Source of the DNA: Intrasporangium_A sp051961875
GTDB taxonomy: Bacteria > Actinomycetota > Actinomycetes > Actinomycetales > Dermatophilaceae
DNA length: 12,200 nucleotides
Direction: 5' to 3'
NCBI RefSeq assembly: GCF_051961875.1
Contig: NZ_JBQCCV010000244.1
Coordinates: 1-12,200, forward strand
Of the stretch, positions 7,124 through 12,200 are shown piece by piece (position 1 is the stretch's first letter; the number at the start of each line of letters is the position of its first letter). Under the pieces are notes generated by a model that worked only from the letters and a program-made list of their open reading frames with translations, had not been told where the DNA came from and did not search any database. The translations under genes and the position numbers were made by a program.

Positions 7124-7147
7124 GGTCCGGCTCCAGGTCCGGCCTCC
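7124..7147. repeat. Two-copy 12-bp direct repeat between convergent genes
   Basis: GGTCCGGC occurs at 7124-7131 and 7136-7143, giving two imperfect 12-bp units (GGTCCGGCTCCA, then GGTCCGGCCTCC). They fill most of the 39-bp gap between the flippase stop and the end of the minus-strand GT-C gene. I could not fold a terminator longer than a 4-bp CCGG/CCGG pairing here. Confidence 0.5.
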
Positions 7148-7153
7148 TCGCTG

Positions 7154-8743
7154 TCAGCCGACCCTGTAGAGGGTGTAGCCGCCGTCAGCCGTGGTGAAGA
7201 CCCGTTTCCAGTCTGCCGGGAGCGCAGGATGGCTCTTTCGCCACGGCGTCAGGGCTGCCGAGCAGAACCCGCACGGGCTCGAGCGGGAGGCCACGAGCAG
7301 GACGAGGTCGCCCGGCCGGGGAGTCTCCTTGCCCGTGAGCGACCGCAGCGGCGTCGTCCATTGCGACGTGCCGCCGAATGCCGGGTGGCGATAGATGGGC
7401 AGGATGCGCATGGTCTGCCAGTCGGTGTAGATGGCGGCGCCGGTGCCCGGGTCCATTCGGGCGAGCTCGCCGGAGACGTCCGAGAGGACCGCACCGCCGT
7501 TCGTGGCCAGTGCCGGGGACGACTGGATCGTCGGTGCGACGAGGGCTACCGACGCAGCGACCAGGATCGCGCTGCCGGCCGCCCCGAGGTACTGGGCGTA
7601 GCGAGCTCCGCGGCGCCTTGCCAGCGCCCCGACCACGACGTGCAGGACGCCCGCTGTGGCAAGGGCGATCCAGGGGACGAACTGGATCCAGTACCGCTGC
7701 ACGTCGAGACGGCCCGCCGGATGGCTCGGCAGGAAGAACCCGCTCACCCCGACGAACAGGAGGTAGGAGACCACGAACGCGGCCGCGCAGAGCCGCACGG
7801 CGGTGTCGCGGACGAGGAACCCCAGCAGGGTGACGGCCGCCAGGGCGAGGAGCCAGAGGCCGCCGGGAACGGCGCCGTGCAGGATGAGCCGCGGAATCAT
7901 CGTCAGGTAGTCGAGGCGGGGGAGCCCGACGAACTGGTTCAGCACGGCGAGGTCAGCCGGGTTGCTCGTTGTGCTGAGGTCCTGGCGGGTGAAGGTGTGC
8001 AGCTTGAGGAGTGGGTCGCCGTAGGCAACGGCCCCGATCGTCACATCGACGATCGCCCACCCGATGACTGGGGCAGCGGCCAGCAGCGCGTTGCGCCGGA
8101 CGCGGCCCTTGACCCACAGCGCCGCGATGACGATCGGCCACGCGAACAACGCCGTCTCCCTGGCCTCGAAGCTCCACCCGAGGAGGAATCCAGCGGCGAC
8201 GACGAGAGCATCCCCTCGCCACCGTCCGGGGCCGTCGTAGTCGCGCGCTGCGACGGCCAGGACGAGCGCCAGCAGGACCAGCGCAATCGATGGGATGTCC
8301 GGATAGAAGCGTGCGAGGTTGGGGAAGACGACCCAGTTGCTGAGGAGCAGGACGACGGCGGTCACGCCTGCCATGGGTCCCCAGAAGCGGCGCCCCAGGA
8401 GATAGACGCTCCCGGCCATGCATGCAGAGGCTGCGAGGGCCGGGACGTAGAAGGTGGCGGGGGCGTAGCCCCACGCGATCACGAGCGGGGCGAGCGGCAC
8501 GATCATGCCGTAGCGGGTGTAGCCGAGCGGCACCCACGTGTGCTGAGGGAACTGGATCGCCGCCATGACGTAGTGCCAAGGGTCGGTGGACACGATCTCG
8601 GTGCGGAAGACCCAGGCGACAACCGCCGTGACGAGCCCGACCAGGCCGGCGAGGGCGAAGTCGCCCCGGGTCCACGAACCGGCGCGGGAGCCCCAGGTCG
8701 AGCTCTCGCCCCCGGCGCTGAGAGACCCATCGGGCACCGCCAA
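7154..8743 (-). CDS. GT-C membrane glycosyltransferase (PMT/ArnT-like, GT39-type)
   Basis: This 529-residue polytopic protein has many transmembrane helices. Early in the first periplasmic-type loop it carries S-T-D54-P-W-H-Y, matching the acidic loop-1 motif of GT-C enzymes that use polyprenyl-phosphate sugars on the outer face of the membrane. An F-E-A-R-E-T stretch lies near the middle. Hydrophobic helices end around residue 410, followed by an approximately 115-residue soluble C-terminal region holding C491-G-F-C494. The longest frame starts at TTG 8743, but a TAGACT box ends directly before it. GTG 8737 sits 6 nt downstream of that box, so a leaderless mRNA beginning at GTG 8737 (527 residues) is more likely. 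It likely adds an external sugar or sugar-phosphate group to the exported glycan or to a protein. Exact donor and acceptor are unknown. Confidence 0.85.
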   Translation of the reverse strand: MAVPDGSLSAGGESSTWGSRAGSWTRGDFALAGLVGLVTAVVAWVFRTEIVSTDPWHYVMAAIQFPQHTWVPLGYTRYGMIVPLAPLVIAWGYAPATFYVPALAASACMAGSVYLLGRRFWGPMAGVTAVVLLLSNWVVFPNLARFYPDIPSIALVLLALVLAVAARDYDGPGRWRGDALVVAAGFLLGWSFEARETALFAWPIVIAALWVKGRVRRNALLAAAPVIGWAIVDVTIGAVAYGDPLLKLHTFTRQDLSTTSNPADLAVLNQFVGLPRLDYLTMIPRLILHGAVPGGLWLLALAAVTLLGFLVRDTAVRLCAAAFVVSYLLFVGVSGFFLPSHPAGRLDVQRYWIQFVPWIALATAGVLHVVVGALARRRGARYAQYLGAAGSAILVAASVALVAPTIQSSPALATNGGAVLSDVSGELARMDPGTGAAIYTDWQTMRILPIYRHPAFGGTSQWTTPLRSLTGKETPRPGDLVLLVASRSSPCGFCSAALTPWRKSHPALPADWKRVFTTADGGYTLYRVG

Positions 8744-8749
8744 AGTCTA
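8744..8749 (-). promoter_or_regulatory. -10 box TAGACT for a probable leaderless transcript of the GT-C gene
   Basis: On the minus strand TAGACT occupies 8749-8744 and is followed by six bases and then GTG at 8737-8735. That spacing puts the expected transcription start on the first base of the start codon. A weak TTG-containing -35 lies near 8771-8764 with suboptimal spacing. There is no Shine-Dalgarno between the box and the coding sequence, as expected for a leaderless actinobacterial mRNA. Confidence 0.5.
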
Positions 8750-8811
8750 CGTGAGTTCCTGGGAGGCAACTCGGCTTCACCTGCGTGGGCGATCGCCATG
8801 ACGGGAGCAGG

Positions 8812-8817
8812 TAGCCT
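8812..8817 (+). promoter_or_regulatory. Candidate -10 box TAGCCT upstream of the tagD-like gene
   Basis: TAGCCT fits TANNNT and lies in the 128-bp divergent gap. It would start transcription near 8824 and give a leader of about 48 nt before TTG 8872. That leader contains an unused strong Shine-Dalgarno-like AAGGAGGT at 8835-8842. No convincing -35 is visible. Confidence 0.3.
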
Positions 8818-8860
8818 CGAGTCCACGCACCCTGAAGGAGGTTGGGGCGCGGTCGAGCCT

Positions 8861-8866
8861 AGGGAG
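8861..8866 (+). promoter_or_regulatory. Ribosome binding site deciding the TTG start of the tagD-like gene
   Basis: AGGGAG lies 5 nt before TTG 8872. It supports this rare start, which places the conserved nucleotidyltransferase motif at the expected distance from the N-terminus. No in-frame ATG or GTG lies between it and that motif. Confidence 0.6.
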
Positions 8867-8871
8867 TTGTC

Positions 8872-9273
8872 TTGAACGAGCGCACGGTCATCACGTTCGG
8901 TACCTTCGACGTGTTCCACGTCGGGCACGTGCGGATGCTGCAACGTGCTGCCGAGCATGGCGACCGGCTCGTCGTCGGCGTCTCCGCCGATGCCCTGAAC
9001 ATCCAGAAGAAGGGCCGGGCTCCGGTCTTCTCCGAGGACGAGCGCATGGAGATCGTCTCGAGCCTCAAGTGCGTTGACGACGTCTTCCTGGAGGAGTCGC
9101 TCGAGAAGAAGCGCGACTACATCCTCGAGCACGGCGCCAAGGTGCTCGTCATGGGTGACGACTGGGCCGGCAGGTTCGACTGGGTCAGCGACGTGTGCGA
9201 GGTGATCTACCTGGCCCGGACGCCGTCCGTCTCCACAACGGGCCTCATCGAGCACATCTCGAGCCTCGGCTGA
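8872..9273 (+). CDS. tagD: Glycerol-3-phosphate cytidylyltransferase (TagD-like)
   Basis: This soluble enzyme is predicted to convert CTP and sn-glycerol 3-phosphate to CDP-glycerol and pyrophosphate. At 133 residues it matches Bacillus TagD (about 129) nearly end to end. The cytidylyltransferase motif G-T-F-D-V-F-H16-V-G-H19 opens the protein. N-I-Q-K-K-G-R, V-M-G-D-D-W and R116-T-P-S-V-S-T-T123 follow at the positions TagD uses for glycerol-phosphate and CTP binding. It starts with TTG 8872, preceded by AGGGAG at 8861-8866. Its gene stands alone between two minus-strand GT-C genes. CDP-glycerol normally feeds wall teichoic acid synthesis through TagB/TagF enzymes, which are absent here; the two CDP-alcohol phosphotransferases at 34-2468 are possible consumers (inference). 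Use of a related polyol phosphate cannot be excluded. Confidence 0.9.
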   Translation: MNERTVITFGTFDVFHVGHVRMLQRAAEHGDRLVVGVSADALNIQKKGRAPVFSEDERMEIVSSLKCVDDVFLEESLEKKRDYILEHGAKVLVMGDDWAGRFDWVSDVCEVIYLARTPSVSTTGLIEHISSLG

Positions 9274-9283
9274 CCCGTCTTCC

Positions 9284-10900
9284 TCACTCGGAGGCCGGCT
9301 GTGTCGGGTGCCTTCCCGGCAGCCATGGCAGCGCACTGCAGCAGAGCGCGACGATGAGGGGCACGAAGGCGAACAGGTAGCGTGACCTGCCCTCGAACAC
9401 AAGGGTGAACGCTCCGATTCCCAGGGTGGTCAGCGCGAGGAGGAGCAGGTCGCGCCGCACCGGCGCTCTCAGCAGGCCGAGGCTTCCGAGGACGAGCAGG
9501 CCGATCCAGACGCCTTGTGTGACGCTCATCCGGAGCCGGTAGAACCGGCCGTGGAACCCGTTGACGTCCGTGACCGCGGCCACCAGCGCATTGTCGGCCA
9601 GCGGCGCCTGCCGTGAGTCGATGCCCTCCCCCCAGGCCCAGAAGGATGCGTCGCTCCAGTTCCACACGGCCTTGTTGGCGTAGAAGCGCAACATCCCCGT
9701 GGCCCCGCGTTCCGACCAGCGGCTCCCGATGTAGTCGCGGGCGTAGGCCACCATCTCAGGCTGCGTCCGGTTGCCGATGGCGTTGACCAGGGCGCGGTTG
9801 TAGGCGCCCCAACGGGGGCGCCCACCGACCACGTTCATGTTCGTGCCGGTCGCGACCCACCACAGGATCGGCGGTGACTGCGCCGTGTCGACGCGCGACA
9901 GGTCGACGCCCGAGCCCGCCCGTGCAGCGGCCGCCCCCAGCGACGAGGCCAGGAAGAGCGGGGCCAGGACGAGGGCGACCGCAGCGGCGGAGCGGAGCCA
10001 CGTCGCCCCGCGTCGTGGCCCGGGATCTCCGTCGCCCATACCCCCGGCCGGGTTGGGCCCGGGACCCCTGACCGAGCCCGGCAGGCCCAGCACGAGGATG
10101 ACGAGCACGAGCGCGACCACGACGACCACGGGGGTGGTCTTGATGAGGTAGGCAACCGCCCCGCTCGCGCCCGCCGCGGCCCAGAGGGCGGCCGACCGCC
10201 ACGCACGGCGCGTCCAGGCCAGCTCGGCCAGGACGGGGACGGCGACGAGGAACGGCATCGCATAGAGGTCGGTGTAGGGAACCGACATCCACGGCGAGAT
10301 GCCGACGAGCAGCAGGACCGCCGCCGTCGCCACGAGGGCCGACACGGCACCGGCCCGACAGCGGACGAGCCGATGAACGAGCCACAGGGTGATGGCGAGG
10401 CAGGCGGCGTTGGCGAGCACCAGCACGGCGTCGGCCGACAACCCCGTCCGCGAGCCCAGCCCGATGCCCAGGCGGTCGATGACCACCAGGGGAAAGTTGT
10501 TCGGGTAGAGCGACAGGTAGCTGTACCGCCACTGGGGGAGAGCGGTGCCGGAATGGACCGAGTGCGCGATGTCCATGACGACCGCGGCATCCCATCCGTA
10601 GGGGTAGCGCATCAGCTCGCCGAGTGCCGCGCCGAGTGCTCCGCCGACGACGGCCAGGCCGGGGGCGAGCCACCGCGCAGTCGCGAAGCGCGTCAGCCAG
10701 CGGGGACGTGCCGCCAACGCTCCGACCAGCACGACGACGAGGGTGACGAGGACGACCGGCGTGTCGAAGTCGGTGAAGACCGGCCGTGGGAAGACCGCAA
10801 CGGCGAGGGCGCCGAGCAGCATGATGACGCCGACGGCGCGAAGAATGCCCAGGCCGAGCCTCTCCCGCACCCGGCCCATCCTCGCATGGCGCACCGGCAC
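9284..10900 (-). CDS. Polytopic membrane protein, probable GT-C glycosyltransferase
   Basis: This 538-residue membrane protein has about a dozen hydrophobic segments. The first large external loop holds Y-G-W-D104, a further acidic residue D110, and Y-L-S-L-Y-P-N-N around 128-135. These resemble the donor-site loop of PMT/Gpi18-related GT-C mannosyltransferases. Near the C-terminus an E-G-R-S-R-Y-L-F motif precedes the last helix, also common in such enzymes. A Gly/Pro-rich, low-complexity cytoplasmic-type loop spans about 275-300 (near 10010-10080). The start is GTG 10900 in the longest frame; ATG 10879 is an alternative removing seven residues, and neither has a clean Shine-Dalgarno. It lies 18 nt after scoB on the same strand, so read-through is possible, and ends 10 nt from tagD. 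A Wzy-type polymerase is a less likely alternative. Confidence 0.8.
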   Translation of the reverse strand: MPVRHARMGRVRERLGLGILRAVGVIMLLGALAVAVFPRPVFTDFDTPVVLVTLVVVLVGALAARPRWLTRFATARWLAPGLAVVGGALGAALGELMRYPYGWDAAVVMDIAHSVHSGTALPQWRYSYLSLYPNNFPLVVIDRLGIGLGSRTGLSADAVLVLANAACLAITLWLVHRLVRCRAGAVSALVATAAVLLLVGISPWMSVPYTDLYAMPFLVAVPVLAELAWTRRAWRSAALWAAAGASGAVAYLIKTTPVVVVVALVLVILVLGLPGSVRGPGPNPAGGMGDGDPGPRRGATWLRSAAAVALVLAPLFLASSLGAAAARAGSGVDLSRVDTAQSPPILWWVATGTNMNVVGGRPRWGAYNRALVNAIGNRTQPEMVAYARDYIGSRWSERGATGMLRFYANKAVWNWSDASFWAWGEGIDSRQAPLADNALVAAVTDVNGFHGRFYRLRMSVTQGVWIGLLVLGSLGLLRAPVRRDLLLLALTTLGIGAFTLVFEGRSRYLFAFVPLIVALCCSALPWLPGRHPTQPASE

Positions 10901-10911
10901 CTGCCGGCAGG
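10900..10911. repeat. 12-bp perfect palindrome CCTGCCGGCAGG
   Basis: The palindrome lies in the 18-bp gap between scoB and the GT-C gene, touching the first base of GTG 10900. Flanking ACCG (10893-10896) and CGGT (10912-10915) can extend the pairing with a 3-nt bulge. It could be a protein-binding site or a weak RNA hairpin separating the two genes; there is no T-run. Confidence 0.5.
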
Positions 10912-10918
10912 CGGTTGC

Positions 10919-11560
10919 TCAGCCGGTCAGCTCGACCTTGAGCTCCGGCTCGGTCTTCTCACGCACCTCGTCCTCGGTCACGCCGGGCGCCAGCTCACGC
11001 AGCACGAGGCCGTCCGGGGTCACGTCGATGACCGCCAGGTCGGTGATGATCCGCTGGACGACGCCCTTGCCGGTGTAGGGCAGCGAGCAGTCCTTGACGA
11101 TCTTGTAGGAGCCGTCCCGGGCGGTGTGCTCCATCAGGACGATGACCTTCTTCGCGCCGTGGACGAGGTCCATCGCGCCACCCATGCCCTTGACCATCTT
11201 GCCGGGGATCATCCAGTTCGAGATGTCACCGGACTCCGAGACCTGCATCGCGCCCAGGATGGCTGCGTCGACCTTGCCGCCGCGGATCATCCCGAAGCTC
11301 GTGGCGGAGTCGAAGAACGATGCGCCCTTGCGCAGCGTCACCGTCTCCTTGCCTGCGTTGATGAGGTCCGGGTCCTCCTCGCCCTGGTAGGGGTAGGCGC
11401 CCACGCCGAGGATGCCGTTCTCCGACTGCAGGATGATCTCGACGTCGTCCGGGACATAGTTCGGTACGAGCGTCGGCAGGCCGATGCCGAGGTTGACATA
11501 GGCGCCGTCGGACAGCTCCTGCGCTGCTCGGGCCGCCATCTGCTCACGGGTCAGTGCCAT
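10919..11560 (-). CDS. scoB: 3-oxoacid CoA-transferase subunit B
   Basis: This is the small subunit of a class I CoA-transferase, which moves CoA from succinyl-CoA to acetoacetate or a related 3-oxoacid in the cytoplasm. The 213-residue length is normal. Characteristic blocks are Y-V-N-L-G-I-G-L-P-T-L near 21-31 and the catalytic Glu47 in Q-S-E-N-G-I-L-G. G-K-V-D-A-A-I-L-G-A-M-Q-V and G-M-G-G-A-M-D-L-V follow. ATG 11560 is preceded by AGGAGGG at 11574-11568 with a 7-nt spacer. It follows scoA with a 3-nt gap, the usual A-B order. The 3-oxoadipate transferase PcaJ is a close relative, but the motif wording favours ScoB. It is unrelated to the envelope genes and marks the edge of that cluster. 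Confidence 0.93.
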   Translation of the reverse strand: MALTREQMAARAAQELSDGAYVNLGIGLPTLVPNYVPDDVEIILQSENGILGVGAYPYQGEEDPDLINAGKETVTLRKGASFFDSATSFGMIRGGKVDAAILGAMQVSESGDISNWMIPGKMVKGMGGAMDLVHGAKKVIVLMEHTARDGSYKIVKDCSLPYTGKGVVQRIITDLAVIDVTPDGLVLRELAPGVTEDEVREKTEPELKVELTG

Positions 11561-11563
11561 CGC

Positions 11564-12199
11564 TCAGCCCTCCTGGCTCTGGATCGACTCCGGCCGGGGC
11601 CGGACGGTGTGCCGCTCGATCCGCTTGTTCGCCGCCTGCTCGGCCGTCAGAGGCAGGACCCGCTGGACGAAGATCCCCGGCAGGTGGATGGCGTCGGCGT
11701 CGAGCTCACCGGGCTCGACCAGCTCCTCGACCTCGGCGATCGTGAACCTGCCGGCCATAGCGCAGAGCGGGTTGAAGTTGCGGGCGGACTGGTTGAACAC
11801 GAGGTTGCCGTGCCGGTCGCCCCGGACCGCACGCACGAGCCCGAAGTCGGGTCGCAGGGCTGTCTCCAGGACGAACGTCCTGCTGTCGCCGTCGACCTCG
11901 AACTCCTGGGTCTGCTTGGCGGGGGAGGAGACCGCGACGTTGCCCTCGCCGTCGTACTTCCACGGCAGGCCGCCCTCGGCGACCTGGGTGCCGACGCCGG
12001 TCCGCGTGAAAAATGCCGCGATGCCTGAGCCGCCGGCCCGCAGCCGCTCCGCGAGCGTGCCCTGGGGCGTGAGCTCGACCTCGAGCTCTCCGTGCAGGTA
12101 CTGCCGCTCGAACTCCTTGTTCTCCCCGACGTAGCTGGCGACCATGCGCCGGATCCGCTTGTCCTTGAGCAGGATCCCGAGGCCCCAGTCATCGACGCC
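11564..12199 (-). CDS. scoA: 3-oxoacid CoA-transferase subunit A (5' end outside the window)
   Basis: This is the large subunit partner of ScoB. The frame is open to the right edge, and the residues before the first in-window ATG (12145) still read as ScoA, with G-V-D-D-W-G-L-G-I-L-L at the edge. The gene is therefore truncated by the window, not starting at 12145. The visible 211 residues include A-S-Y-V-G-E-N-K-E-F-E-R-Q-Y, E-L-T-P-Q-G-T-L-A-E-R-L, G-G-S-G-I-A-A-F-F-T and V-F-N-Q-S-A-R-N-F-N, all standard for the family. The N-terminal CoA-binding glycine-rich part is missing, off the edge. The C-terminus ends three bases before scoB begins. Confidence 0.93.
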   Translation of the reverse strand, partial: GVDDWGLGILLKDKRIRRMVASYVGENKEFERQYLHGELEVELTPQGTLAERLRAGGSGIAAFFTRTGVGTQVAEGGLPWKYDGEGNVAVSSPAKQTQEFEVDGDSRTFVLETALRPDFGLVRAVRGDRHGNLVFNQSARNFNPLCAMAGRFTIAEVEELVEPGELDADAIHLPGIFVQRVLPLTAEQAANKRIERHTVRPRPESIQSQEG

Positions 12200-12200
12200 G

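Noticed and set aside
7115..7153. Possible bidirectional terminator between convergent genes
   Set aside because: Only direct repeats and a 4-bp CCGG pairing are present; no stable stem and no T-run.
7229..8875. 548-codon plus-strand open frame
   Set aside because: It is antisense to the GT-C gene. Its translation is Arg/Glu/Asp/Gly-rich without hydrophobic or domain pattern, as expected from a stop-poor shadow frame in GC-rich DNA.
10373..12028. 551-codon plus-strand open frame
   Set aside because: It runs antisense through scoA, scoB and a GT-C gene, all with clear family motifs. Its own translation has no recognisable domain.

Overview
The window is very GC-rich, with strong G/C bias at third codon positions and almost every base coding. 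GTG and TTG starts, 1-4 nt gene overlaps and TANNNT-type -10 hexamers all point to a high-GC actinobacterium. The proteins read like those of a Micrococcales relative such as the Intrasporangiaceae, but that placement is an impression and not a search result. There is no rRNA, tRNA, CRISPR array, insertion sequence, integrase or attachment site, and no gene-free stretch longer than about 130 bases.

Layout. (1) Bases 1-3432 (+) are a tight three-gene unit: a long CDP-alcohol phosphotransferase with extra N- and C-terminal regions, a second shorter CDP-alcohol phosphotransferase (ATGA overlap), and a GT4-like glycosyltransferase 1 nt further on. A threefold 22-bp tandem repeat begins inside the last codons of the glycosyltransferase. 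(2) Bases 3536-4737 (-) hold a dolichol-phosphate-mannose-synthase-like GT2 followed, with a 1-nt overlap, by a three-helix DUF2304 protein. (3) Bases 4786-7114 (+), divergent from that pair, hold a rhamnosyltransferase-like GT2 and an overlapping Wzx/MOP-type flippase. (4) Bases 7154-8743 (-) encode a GT-C (PMT/ArnT-like) membrane glycosyltransferase, with a probable leaderless promoter. (5) Bases 8872-9273 (+) encode a TagD-type glycerol-3-phosphate cytidylyltransferase. (6) Bases 9284-10900 (-) encode a second GT-C-like polytopic protein. (7) Bases 10919 to the right edge (-) hold scoB and the 3' part of scoA, a 3-oxoacid CoA-transferase; this is ordinary metabolism and marks the edge of the cluster.

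Taken together, bases 1-10900 look like a cell-envelope glycopolymer locus. Cytoplasmic GT4 and GT2 enzymes could build a lipid-linked oligosaccharide, and the GT2/DUF2304 pair could make a polyprenyl-phosphate sugar. The flippase would export the unit, and the two GT-C proteins could add sugars outside from polyprenyl-phosphate donors. TagD would supply CDP-glycerol. No TagB/TagF-type CDP-glycerol glycerophosphotransferase is present, but two membrane CDP-alcohol phosphotransferases are. The most interesting inference is that these use CDP-glycerol, or another CDP-polyol, to build or decorate a polyol-phosphate polymer or lipid. This rests on family membership and gene neighbourhood only.
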